Assembly: GCA_030589715.1 (NCBI GenBank)
Contig: JAUUVE010000053.1
Span: 1-9,778, forward strand
DNA from: Desulfobacteraceae bacterium
Lineage (GTDB): Bacteria; Desulfobacterota; DSM-4660; Desulfatiglandales; Desulfatiglandaceae
Direction: 5' to 3'
DNA: 9,778 bases
In this document: piece by piece, positions 1-7,372 of the stretch
Numbering within the stretch: the stretch's first letter is position 1
Layout: each line of letters starts with the position of its first letter
Translations under genes and position numbers: made by a program
The notes under the pieces: model-generated
The model's input: only the letters and a program-made list of their open reading frames with translations
The model's database searches: none
Told to the model about the DNA's origin: nothing

Positions 1-2064
1 ACTAAAAAGGAGGTTATGGCGGCCTACGAGGCGAAGGGGAAAAGGTTTTTCAAGGATTTAGATGAGAAGGTGAAAGAGGAGGGCTTTACCCTGGTGGCCA
101 TCCAGATTGGCCAGGTCAAGCGGCCTGAAGTCATGCCCCTGGTTGATGGAAAATCAGTGCATATAGACCAGGTGGAGGCCATGGTGGAGAAGGGGAGGTT
201 CCCGAAGGATGAGTTCGAGACAATGAAGGAAAAACACACCAGGTTGCGGGAACAGATCGAGCAGATTTTCCTGGAGCTCAGGGATCTTCAGAAGGAGGTC
301 CAGGAAAAGATGGAAAAAATGGATCGGATGATGTTCATGAAAAGTGCCTCCAGTCTGGCCGAACATGTTGACGAGAAACATAAGAACAAACTGATCAAAG
401 AATATCTGGATAGCATGTTTGAAGACATGGCCGATAATCTCCACATTTTTATGCCGCAACCTCAACCACAGATGCCGGGGATTTTGCCCTTGCACCCTGA
501 AGCAGACGGCTTTCAACCCTATCAGGTAAATCTGCTGGTGGACAATAGCGAGCAAAAAGGCCCTCCAGTCATCATTGAGGCCTATCCCACCTACCGAAAT
601 ATCTTCGGTAGCATTGAAAGGGTGGTGGACCGTGCCGGAATGTGGCGGACCGATTTTAGCAAGATCAAGGCAGGGTCTTTGATCAAGGCAATGGGTGGGT
701 ATCTCGTGATTAATCTCCTGGATGCAATTCTTGAGCCTGGTGTGTGGCAGGGCCTCAAGAGGGCGCTTAAGAGCGAAAAACTTGAGATTCAGACCTATGA
801 CCCCTTTTATCTCTTCACCACCAGTGGGTTGAAGCCCGAACCCATTGAGCTGGATGTCAAGGTGGTGGTTGTCTCAGATGAATACCTTTACCGTATGCTC
901 TTGCATTATGATGAAGACGTAAAGAAGATTTTCAAGGTGAGGGCTGACTTTGATACCTCCATGGACAAGACCGACGAGAGTATCCGGCAGATCTCAGAAT
1001 TCATCAAGATGAAAACGGATGAAGAGAAACTGAGGCCCTTTGACAGGACTGCCGTGGCGGCACTAGTAGAACAGGCGGTCCGTATGACGGGAAGGCAAGA
1101 GAAAATCTCTACGAGCTTTCCTGCACTCGTAGATCTCATCCGCGAGGCTGATTTTTTTGCAGTCCAGGAAAATGAATCAGTCGTCAAGGAAAGGCACTTG
1201 GACAAGGCCGTGGAATCCAGGATATATCGTGCAAATATGGTGGAGGAGCATATTCAGGAGATGATCGATCGAGGGACCTTGATGATCGATTCGGACGGAG
1301 AGGTGGTGGGACAGGTCAATGGTCTTTCAGTTTATGATCTTGGGGACTACATGTTCGGAAGACCCACCCGCATCACCGCCTCCATTTCCATGGGCCGCGC
1401 CGGCATCATTAATATTGATAGGGAGGCCGACATGTCGGGTAACACCCATAATAAAGGTGTCCTTATCCTGAGCGGCTACCTACGGGAAAGGTATGCCCAG
1501 GACAAACCGTTGACTGTCAGCGCCAGTATTGCCTTTGAACAGTCCTACGGGGGTGTGGACGGTGACAGCGCATCCAGCACTGAGGCCTATGCCCTGCTTT
1601 CCAGCCTGTCCCAGATCCCCATCAGGCAATACTTAGCCGTTACCGGTTCGGTGAATCAAAAGGGAGAGGTCCAGGCCATAGGCGGAGTCAACCAGAAGAT
1701 AGAGGGTTTTTATGACTGTTGTCGGAGAAAGGGATTGACCAAGAAGCAGGGGGTTTTGATTCCTGCGAGCAATGTAAAGGACCTGATGCTCAGAAAAGAT
1801 GTTGTGGAAGCAGTGAAAAAGGGTCAGTTCCATATCTATCCCGTAAAGACCATTGATCAAGGTATCGAAATCCTAACCGGGACAAAGGCCGGGGAAAAAA
1901 AGGCGGATGGTGCCTATGTCAAAGGAACGGTGAATTATCTGGTTGACCAGAAACTAAGGGAGTTGGCAGAAGGCCTAAAGAACTTTGGAGAGAAGCCGGA
2001 AGAGGAGGAAGATAAGTCAAAGAGGCCCAAGAAGGGCACGGGTAAGAAAAAGAAGGGCTCATGA
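1..2064 (+). CDS. Lon-family (LonB-like) ATP-dependent protease, 5'-truncated by window edge
   Basis: This is a cytoplasmic AAA+ serine protease of MEROPS family S16 that unfolds and degrades proteins with ATP. The frame is open through base 1, so the gene begins upstream. The ATG at 16 follows a GGAGG only two bases away and lies in the middle of the family's domain order, so it is not a credible start. Residues below count from that Met. A coiled-coil-rich insert covers about 60-110. The Walker-B-like strand GGYLVINLLD is at 227-236. The proteolytic domain starts near 430, with catalytic Ser518 in GDSAS and Lys561 in GGVNQK. Their 43-residue spacing matches the Lon Ser-Lys dyad. The Walker A loop expected in this family would lie in the missing N-terminal part, roughly 100-150 residues. 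There is no membrane segment, unlike archaeal LonB. The C-terminus is a Glu/Lys-rich tail. The TGA overlaps the next gene's ATG, indicating translational coupling. Confidence 0.93.
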   Translation, partial: TKKEVMAAYEAKGKRFFKDLDEKVKEEGFTLVAIQIGQVKRPEVMPLVDGKSVHIDQVEAMVEKGRFPKDEFETMKEKHTRLREQIEQIFLELRDLQKEVQEKMEKMDRMMFMKSASSLAEHVDEKHKNKLIKEYLDSMFEDMADNLHIFMPQPQPQMPGILPLHPEADGFQPYQVNLLVDNSEQKGPPVIIEAYPTYRNIFGSIERVVDRAGMWRTDFSKIKAGSLIKAMGGYLVINLLDAILEPGVWQGLKRALKSEKLEIQTYDPFYLFTTSGLKPEPIELDVKVVVVSDEYLYRMLLHYDEDVKKIFKVRADFDTSMDKTDESIRQISEFIKMKTDEEKLRPFDRTAVAALVEQAVRMTGRQEKISTSFPALVDLIREADFFAVQENESVVKERHLDKAVESRIYRANMVEEHIQEMIDRGTLMIDSDGEVVGQVNGLSVYDLGDYMFGRPTRITASISMGRAGIINIDREADMSGNTHNKGVLILSGYLRERYAQDKPLTVSASIAFEQSYGGVDGDSASSTEAYALLSSLSQIPIRQYLAVTGSVNQKGEVQAIGGVNQKIEGFYDCCRRKGLTKKQGVLIPASNVKDLMLRKDVVEAVKKGQFHIYPVKTIDQGIEILTGTKAGEKKADGAYVKGTVNYLVDQKLRELAEGLKNFGEKPEEEEDKSKRPKKGTGKKKKGS

Positions 2065-2573
2065 GGATCAAAGAGGTCTCCCTTTCAAGTGCCATAGAGG
2101 AGAAAATTGCCTGGGCCGAATCCTCCTATCAGAAATTCAAGGAACATTTCCTCAGAGACAAGGTAGTCCTTGACGGATTAAAGGGATTAAGAGATGCAAT
2201 TGGAGTCTCCCACAAAGAGATGAGGAGGATAGGTATTGTCCAGATATGTGCTGAATGCGAAGAGCGAGAAGGTGGCTCGTGCTGCGGGGCGGGGCTGGAA
2301 AACCGGTATGATGGCTGGCTTCTTCTAATCAATCTCTTCCTGGACAAAGAACTCCCTGAGACAAGGCGTGATGCAAAAAGCTGTTTCTTTTTGGGAGAAG
2401 CAGGATGTCTCCTTTATGCCCGCCACGTAATCTGCATCAATTACCTTTGCAAGAAGATTGCCAGCCGTAGTGATCCCCGAAAAATCAATAGACTGCGAGA
2501 AAAGGAGGGCCAGGAATTGGAGAGACTCTTTCTGTTGCATGAAGATGTCAAGAGGGTTCTACGGGGGCGATGA
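2061..2573 (+). CDS. Cysteine-rich protein resembling YkgJ-type zinc/iron-chelating domain
   Basis: This 170-residue soluble protein has eight cysteines in two groups: C63-x2-C66-x7-C74-C75 and C108-x7-C116-x8-C125-x4-C130. The second half reads like the YkgJ family pattern (Cys-Phe-Phe-Leu, then Gly-Cys-Leu-Leu-Tyr-x-Arg, then two more cysteines), in which clustered cysteines are thought to bind a metal ion or Fe-S cluster. The x7 spacing before the CC pair is looser than I expect for that family, so the assignment is tentative and no reaction can be named. Its ATG overlaps the TGA of the Lon-like protease in an ATGA arrangement, so the two proteins are translated from one message and may be functionally linked. 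The C-terminus is a charged helix rich in Lys, Glu and Arg. The stop at 2571 is followed directly by remnant sequence rather than another intact gene. Confidence 0.72.
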   Translation: MRIKEVSLSSAIEEKIAWAESSYQKFKEHFLRDKVVLDGLKGLRDAIGVSHKEMRRIGIVQICAECEEREGGSCCGAGLENRYDGWLLLINLFLDKELPETRRDAKSCFFLGEAGCLLYARHVICINYLCKKIASRSDPRKINRLREKEGQELERLFLLHEDVKRVLRGR

Positions 2574-2589
2574 GGAGATGCTGCCATAA

Positions 2590-2757
2590 ATAGACGGGAA
2601 CCTTGGCCTGACGGTCCCGGCCACTGGCGGGGTCTATCTGGGCGGTGTCATACCCCCAAAGATCTTACCGGTCTTATCAGACGGTGCTTTCATGGATTCA
2701 TTTCCCAACAAGGGGAGGTTCAAGGATCTGCTCGCCAAGATCTCCGTTGGAATAGAA
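2590..2757 (+). pseudogene. glk: Glucokinase C-terminal remnant
   Basis: Translation from 2590 gives a stretch matching the C-terminal part of bacterial glucokinase (Glk, ATP:glucose 6-phosphotransferase). It runs through a GNL segment, the ATGGVYLGG motif at 2620-2646, then PPKILP, a GAF segment and an NKGRFKDLL segment. These are the successive landmarks of the Glk C-terminal lobe. A TAA at 2587 closes the frame just upstream, and no earlier Glk sequence is present: the Cys-rich gene ends at 2573. The usual last part of Glk (a proline-containing strand and an Ala/Gly-rich helix) is replaced after about 2757 by unrelated sequence. Only about 56 of roughly 320 residues survive, with no nucleotide or sugar site, so it cannot be active. 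The ATG at 2692 lies inside this homology and is not a genuine start. The recognition rests on remembered family motifs. Confidence 0.72.
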
Positions 2758-2919
2758 ATGGAGGAATGGACCCTTGAAGAATATGGCCCATTGAAGGCCG
2801 AGTTGGAACAGATTCTCAATCAAGATGGCCTATTGCACCACGGGAAAACAGCTTTTTCTATCATGGGGATTCAAGTGATGAGAGGGTTCATAAAAGGATC
2901 AGCCGGGAGACGGGGATAA
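2758..2919 (+). other. Unidentified open frame continuing from the glucokinase remnant
   Basis: The reading frame of the glucokinase scrap stays open after its homology ends and runs to a TAA at 2917. It encodes an acidic helix-like segment (WTLEEYGPLKAELEQIL) followed by a short less ordered tail. An ATG at 2758 could be a start but has no convincing ribosome-binding site. I do not recognise the sequence. It may be part of a different gene joined to the glk scrap by deletion, or translation of neutral sequence. Confidence 0.3.
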
Positions 2920-3119
2920 GGTTCGAAGAGTTTGATCTATTCTACACATATCTTGTTATGCACCAGGAGGTTGCCCGGGTGATAGCTGAAAAGGAGAAAA
3001 AGGGGGCCATATTCATGGTCTATGGCCTCCACAGGATATTGCCCCAATATGAGGGGCTTAGTCTCTTGGGCCATATCAGCCCGCTGGAGGGGATTCTGGC
3101 GCTTTATCAAAAGGATTAG
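2778..3119 (+). pseudogene. Unidentified coding remnant in a second frame
   Basis: This frame is open for 113 codons between a TGA at 2775 and a TAG at 3117, and it partly overlaps the preceding frame. From about 2880 the translation looks like real protein: an amphipathic Arg/Glu-rich stretch, then a hydrophobic/charged mixture (LFYTYLVMHQEVARVIAEKE) and a C-terminal part with LLGHISPLEG. The only ATG (2958) would give 53 residues and has no ribosome-binding site. I do not recognise the family. Together with the neighbouring frame, the simplest reading is the 3' end of a gene disrupted by a frameshift or deletion, but decayed sequence with chance openness is possible. The TAG lies 46 bases from the convergent iorB stop. 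Confidence 0.35.
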
Positions 3120-3165
3120 CAGGGACTCCAGGCCCAGGGCAGGTGGAGAAGGGTGGCGCAAGCCT

Positions 3166-3753
3166 CTATTGTGCGCTCTCCAGACCAAGGTCAAAGGCCT
3201 TTAGATTTGATTCCAGGAAGGCCTTCTTAGTCGAAGTGGAGATGACCTCTTTCATGTCATCCGGGCCGATGGGAATGGCCCCTGACCCGATCAGGGCACC
3301 CAGCATAACCATATTGAGGGACAAGGGGTTACCCGCTTCAGCGGCCAATTTGTTACCATCAAGGGAGATGACCTTTTTGGCCTTGCTCCGAATCAGGGCC
3401 ATGATCTCCTCTAAGGGCGGATAAGTTCCCTGGCCAACCGAGACGTTGAAAGGGGGAAGGGGGTGGGTATTGGTTATGACAACCGTCTCCCTGTTACATT
3501 TTCCAAGGGCCCGCAAGGTTTCCAGGGGTTCGAACCCTATCAAAACATCTGCTTCGCCATTCGAGACGATGGGGCTGGTGGCATCTCCCATCAAGACCGC
3601 TGATTCCACAATGCCCCCCCGTTGAGCCATACCATGGATTTCGCTTACAACGGCGGGAATTCCTTTAAAGAGAGAGGCCTCTCCCAAGAGACGTGATGCA
3701 AGGAGATTCCCCTGGCCACCGACACCGATAAATACGACCCTCCTCGTTTCCAT
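3166..3753 (-). CDS. iorB: Indolepyruvate ferredoxin oxidoreductase, beta subunit
   Basis: This is the small subunit of the oxygen-sensitive, CoA-dependent 2-oxoacid:ferredoxin oxidoreductase. With IorA it converts indolepyruvate and other arylpyruvates to arylacetyl-CoA and CO2 while reducing ferredoxin in the cytoplasm. The 195-residue protein is full length for the family and is a single POR-gamma-type domain. A glycine loop GVGGQGN lies at 10-16, followed by EIHGMAQRGG at 38-47, the family signature near the CoA/TPP interface. The start ATG at 3753 has a TGGAGG ribosome-binding site in the 12-base gap after the iorA stop, so the two are clearly co-translated. It is the last gene of the - strand operon. 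No convincing terminator hairpin follows before the convergent remnant ends at 3119. Confidence 0.95.
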   Translation of the reverse strand: METRRVVFIGVGGQGNLLASRLLGEASLFKGIPAVVSEIHGMAQRGGIVESAVLMGDATSPIVSNGEADVLIGFEPLETLRALGKCNRETVVITNTHPLPPFNVSVGQGTYPPLEEIMALIRSKAKKVISLDGNKLAAEAGNPLSLNMVMLGALIGSGAIPIGPDDMKEVISTSTKKAFLESNLKAFDLGLESAQ

Positions 3754-3765
3754 AAAAGCCTCCAG

Positions 3766-5616
3766 CTATTCTTTCAATGGCAATATTGCGTTTTCAGGAC
3801 AGACCTGGGCACATACAGTACAGCCGATACAGAGATCCCTGTTGATCTCAACCCGTTCCCCTTCCAGGTACATGGCCGGGCAGGCCAGCTTGTTGATGCA
3901 GACCCTGTGGTTCTTACACCTGTTTTGATCAATATGAAAGGGTCTGACCTTTTTCTGCTGGCCCGTGGCCCTGGCAAAGAGGGGGCAGAATTCTTTCGAT
4001 ATGATGACCGAGACACCATCGAATTCCTTGGCGGCCCTGACGGACTCTATGGTCTTTTTTAACTTGAAGGGGCTGACCACGTGAACATCCTTGACGCCGC
4101 ATCCCCTGACCAGTTCCTCCAGGGAGATTTGTGTCAGCTCAACCCCCATGGGACCGGTGTCCACCCCTGGATGGGGCTGATGACCGGTCATTGCCGTTGT
4201 CCCGTTGTCAAGGATAACAAGCGTGAATTTGTGGTTGTTATGGACCGCGTTGATAAGCCCTGTGATGCCTGAATGGAAAAAGGTGGAATCGCCGATAAAG
4301 GATACCACCGCTTGGTCTGTGGCTCGTGAAAAGCCGCAGGAAGAACTCACAGAGGATCCCATGCAGATCACCATGTCGGCCATGGATATGGGGGGCAGGA
4401 GTCCAAGGGTATAACAGCCTATATCGGTCGGATTAATGGCATCGGCTCCATAGGCCTCCTTGACCGCGTAAAAGGTGGCCCTATGGGGGCATCCAGCGCA
4501 GAGATTGGGTGGCCTCCCGGGGAGTTCCGGTAGATCGGAAAGATCGAGGCCCTCCGGGGCCTGATAGTCAATCCCGAAATATTCGGCAATGGCCTTCCTG
4601 ACCATCCCGGGGTCATACTCAAACAGGCGGGACAAACCCCCCACCCCCTTCCCTTTGATGGGTATAGTGATCCCATTTTCCTGGGCAATGGCCTTTAGGT
4701 CATTTTCATTGACCGGTTCCAACTCTTCAACTACCAAGACCTTATCCACATGTCTAAGAAACCTGGCGCAGAGTCCCTTTGGAATGGGCCATGAAAATCC
4801 AACCCTCAGAGTGCTGACCTTATCTGATATGCCTAGATCAGAGACCGCATCACTGACATAATTAAAGCTGACACCGTTGGCCACGATTCCCCATTTTCCA
4901 TCACCAATGATCTGGTTATATTGGGAATTTTCTGATTCTTCCAAGGCCCGATCATATTTTTCCAGCAACAGCTTATGAAGATTCCGGGAGACTGCAGGGA
5001 CACATACGAAATGGAAGGGATTTTTCTGGAAGGTATCTTTCGCCTTTACCGGCCTCAATTCCCCGAGTGTCACATGGCCCCTGATGTGATTCAGTCTTGT
5101 GGTGGTCCTGATGATCACAGGGAGTTCCAGCTCTTCAGATATAGCAATGGCGGCAACAGTCATATCCTTCATCTCTTGGGTGCTGGTGGGCTCCAGCATG
5201 GGAAGAGTCGATAACCTGGCATAGTAACGGTTGTCCTGCTCGTTCTGGCTTGAGAAGAGAGAGGGGTCGTCTGCGTTGATAATAACCATTCCACCCTTGA
5301 CCCCCACATAGGCCAAGGTCATCAGGGGGTCAGCGGCCACATTGAGCCCCACGTGCTTCATGGTCACCATGGTCCTTAGCCCGGAGATTGCAGCGGCCGC
5401 TCCCACTTCCAGGGCCACCTTTTCATTTGTTGAATATTCGAAGTAGAGGTCGGTCTCCCGGCTGATCGCAAAAAATTGTTCGGGAATCTCTGAGGAGGGT
5501 GTTCCAGGGTAGCAGGTAGCAAATGATACCCCTGCCTCAAGGGCACCCCTCGCAATGGCCTCATTACCTAATAGAACCATCTCCTTCCCAGAGTCTTGCG
5601 ATAGTAGCTTGTGCAT
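3766..5616 (-). CDS. iorA: Indolepyruvate ferredoxin oxidoreductase, alpha subunit
   Basis: This is the large catalytic subunit of indolepyruvate:ferredoxin oxidoreductase, at 616 residues full length. The N-terminal pyrimidine-binding domain carries YPGTPSSE at 36-43. The C-terminal TPP domain has the conserved LCAGCPHR segment (C373, C376, H378) and the diphosphate-binding GDSTFFHSG at 442-450. A ferredoxin-like tail ends the protein. Its second motif is complete (C596, C599, C602, C606-P607) for one [4Fe-4S] cluster. Its first motif is C567-x2-H570-x2-C573-x5-C579-P580, so the expected second cysteine is His (codon CAC). Electrons pass from thiamine-bound intermediate through this tail to ferredoxin. 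The start ATG has a GGGAGG about 7-8 bases upstream. The gene lies 74 bases after the acyl-CoA ligase and 12 bases before iorB on the same strand, so all three are probably one transcript. Confidence 0.96.
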   Translation of the reverse strand: MHKLLSQDSGKEMVLLGNEAIARGALEAGVSFATCYPGTPSSEIPEQFFAISRETDLYFEYSTNEKVALEVGAAAAISGLRTMVTMKHVGLNVAADPLMTLAYVGVKGGMVIINADDPSLFSSQNEQDNRYYARLSTLPMLEPTSTQEMKDMTVAAIAISEELELPVIIRTTTRLNHIRGHVTLGELRPVKAKDTFQKNPFHFVCVPAVSRNLHKLLLEKYDRALEESENSQYNQIIGDGKWGIVANGVSFNYVSDAVSDLGISDKVSTLRVGFSWPIPKGLCARFLRHVDKVLVVEELEPVNENDLKAIAQENGITIPIKGKGVGGLSRLFEYDPGMVRKAIAEYFGIDYQAPEGLDLSDLPELPGRPPNLCAGCPHRATFYAVKEAYGADAINPTDIGCYTLGLLPPISMADMVICMGSSVSSSCGFSRATDQAVVSFIGDSTFFHSGITGLINAVHNNHKFTLVILDNGTTAMTGHQPHPGVDTGPMGVELTQISLEELVRGCGVKDVHVVSPFKLKKTIESVRAAKEFDGVSVIISKEFCPLFARATGQQKKVRPFHIDQNRCKNHRVCINKLACPAMYLEGERVEINRDLCIGCTVCAQVCPENAILPLKE

Positions 5617-5638
5617 GTTCTCACCCTCCCCTTAATCC

Positions 5639-5656
5639 CCTCCCATCAATGGGGGG
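5639..5656 (-). promoter_or_regulatory. GC-rich hairpin in the ligase-iorA gap
   Basis: A 7-bp stem (CCTCCCA / TGGGGGG with one G-U type pair) closes a four-base loop, located between the ligase stop and the iorA ribosome-binding site. In the - strand transcript no U-run follows, so it is not a standard terminator. It could modulate iorA translation or mark an RNA processing point. Its function is inferred only. Confidence 0.3.
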
Positions 5657-5690
5657 AGATATACTAGGTTAAAGGTTATCTAAAGCAAAA

Positions 5691-7262
5691 TCAAGGCATA
5701 AGGCCCTCTGCCAGGCCTCCATACTTCTTCCTGAGCTTGGGTTTTTCTATCTTGCCTGTGGGATTCCTGGGGACGTCGTCAAAAAAGACCCTCCGGGGCC
5801 TCTTATAGCGTGGCAGGGCCCCTGAGAATTGAAGGACCTCTTCTTCCGTCATTTCCTGCCCCGGTTTTGGTTGCACAATTGCGGCTACGATCTCACCCAG
5901 GCGCTCGTCGGGGATACCGATGACGGCCACATCGTGGATCTTTTGGTTCTCCATGAGAAAACCTTCTATCTCTACCGGGAAGATGTTTTCCCCGCCGGTG
6001 ATAATAACATCCTTTTTCCTGTCCACAAGCCAGATAAACCTGTCTTTGTCAAACCGGGCCATGTCGCCCGTGAGGAGCCAGCCATTGATGAGAGCATCCT
6101 TTGTGGCCTCAGGGTTCTTGTAGTATTCGCTCATTACGCCGGGGCCCTTGACCGTCAGCTCACCAGGTTCGCCCCTGGGCACCTCCTTATGATCGTTGTC
6201 CACGATCTTACATTCCCAATCAAATCCGGGAATCCCTATGGCGCCTACTTTGTGGAGATTTTCTATGCCCAGATGGACACATCCTGGTCCGGTGGTTTCG
6301 CTGAGTCCGTAGTCTGTGTCATAGTCGTGGTGGGGGAAGGCCTTTTTCCAGTTCTTTATGAGAGTGGGCGGTACAGGCTGTGCACCGATATGCATCAACC
6401 TCCATTGGTCTAATTGGTACTCTTCCAGGTTCACGTCCCCGTTTTCAATGGCAACCAGAATATCTTGGGCCCATGGCACCAGGAGCCATACCATGGTGAC
6501 CCTTTCTTCGGATATGGCCTTTAGTATCCACTGTGGTTTGATACCCCTCAGAATTACCGCCCTGGCACCGACGATCAAATTCCCAAACCAGTGCATCTTG
6601 GCTCCGGTGTGAGAAAGGGGTGGGATGCACAGAAAATTGTCTTCATGGGTCTGGTTGTGATGACGGTTCTCTACCACGCATGCAGACTCAAGGTTTCTGT
6701 GGGTCAGGAGGATCGGCTTGGGGGTGCCGGTGGTACCTGATGTAAAATAGAGGCCAGCTTCATCCAGGAGGGCAACGGGAATATGGGGGTTCTGGGTTGA
6801 CCCGGTCTCCAGGAAGGCATCAAAGGGCTCTGCATAGTCAGGCATAATATTGTCAGGCCCCAGGAAGATATAATCCCTGATGGTTTCCAGGTCGTCTTTA
6901 ATGGTATCAATTCGCTCAACAAACTCTTCCCCAAATATGATGGCCCTGGCCTCGGCGATTTCGGCGCAGTATCGGATATCATCGGTCATGAATCGAAAAT
7001 TTAATGGCACTGCCCATGCACCCGTGCGGAGAATCCCAAAATAGGCGGGCAGCCATTCGAGACAATTCATCATAAGATGGATGACCTTGTCTCCCTTCCT
7101 AATGCCTTTTGCAATCAAACCATTGGCCATCCTGTTGGCAATATCATCGAATTCCTTCCATGTGATGGCTACCCTGGTTCCCTTTGAGGGGTCTCTTTCG
7201 ATCAGGGCAATCTCGTCTCCGTACATTCTGGAATTTCTTGCCAAAATTTCCGTAATAATCAT
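5691..7262 (-). CDS. AMP-forming acyl-CoA synthetase (ANL superfamily)
   Basis: This cytoplasmic ligase activates a carboxylic acid with ATP to an acyl-AMP and then transfers it to CoA. All core motifs are present in 523 residues, a normal length. The P-loop-like YFTSGTTGTPKP ends near K182, YGLSETTG is at 318-325 (E322), the LLTGD aspartate is D400, and the hinge-region DRKKD (R415) precedes ITGGENIFPVEIE. The catalytic lysine is K504 in NPTGKIEK. Substrate cannot be read from motifs: medium/long-chain fatty acid ligases and aryl-acid ligases share this layout. Its position directly upstream of iorAB suggests an arylacetate or related acid whose CoA ester is made by IorAB. The ATG at 7262 has only a weak GAGAG-type ribosome-binding site. 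The 110-base gap to the upstream TPR gene leaves room for its own promoter. No residue needed for catalysis is missing. Confidence 0.94.
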   Translation of the reverse strand: MIITEILARNSRMYGDEIALIERDPSKGTRVAITWKEFDDIANRMANGLIAKGIRKGDKVIHLMMNCLEWLPAYFGILRTGAWAVPLNFRFMTDDIRYCAEIAEARAIIFGEEFVERIDTIKDDLETIRDYIFLGPDNIMPDYAEPFDAFLETGSTQNPHIPVALLDEAGLYFTSGTTGTPKPILLTHRNLESACVVENRHHNQTHEDNFLCIPPLSHTGAKMHWFGNLIVGARAVILRGIKPQWILKAISEERVTMVWLLVPWAQDILVAIENGDVNLEEYQLDQWRLMHIGAQPVPPTLIKNWKKAFPHHDYDTDYGLSETTGPGCVHLGIENLHKVGAIGIPGFDWECKIVDNDHKEVPRGEPGELTVKGPGVMSEYYKNPEATKDALINGWLLTGDMARFDKDRFIWLVDRKKDVIITGGENIFPVEIEGFLMENQKIHDVAVIGIPDERLGEIVAAIVQPKPGQEMTEEEVLQFSGALPRYKRPRRVFFDDVPRNPTGKIEKPKLRKKYGGLAEGLMP

Positions 7263-7302
7263 GGTCTCTCTCTGGATAAAGCTATATTCTAGCTACAAAG
7301 TG

Positions 7303-7331
7303 ACCGTAAGGGATACGTCATGGGGTGTCAA
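7303..7331 (-). promoter_or_regulatory. Weak candidate promoter for the ligase-iorAB operon
   Basis: A perfect -35 hexamer TTGACA (7326-7331 on the complement) is followed after 17 bases by the poor -10 TACGGT (three of six matches). A better -10-like TAGAAT lies further down at 7286-7291 but is not at a workable distance from TTGACA. A real start here is uncertain; read-through from the TPR gene is an alternative. Confidence 0.22.
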
Positions 7332-7372
7332 GAAAAAAGCGGGGGTCAATGGTCTCAGGGGGACTGTTCGTT

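Noticed and set aside
16..18. ATG at 16 with GGAGG just upstream as the true Lon start
   Set aside because: The frame is open through base 1, the GGAGG is only two bases from the ATG, and the family's ATP-binding N-terminal part is absent, so the gene continues off the left edge.
2692..2919. Short + strand gene starting at the ATG at 2692
   Set aside because: The ATG lies inside the glucokinase-like stretch, which continues upstream of it in the same frame; there is no ribosome-binding site.
3120..3165. Terminator for iorB
   Set aside because: GC-rich with short CCC/GGG matches, but no stem of useful length and no T-run could be found.
2937..3194. - strand open frame downstream of iorB
   Set aside because: It is the complement of the protein-like remnant on the + strand and overlaps the end of iorB; composition is irregular.
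5639..5656. Hairpin as a terminator after the ligase gene
   Set aside because: No U-run follows in the transcript and the next gene starts 23 bases later on the same strand, so it is listed only as a possible regulatory structure.
5829..6413. Long + strand open frame of 194 codons
   Set aside because: It is antisense to the well-supported acyl-CoA synthetase, whose motifs cover the region; its translation has no recognisable domain.
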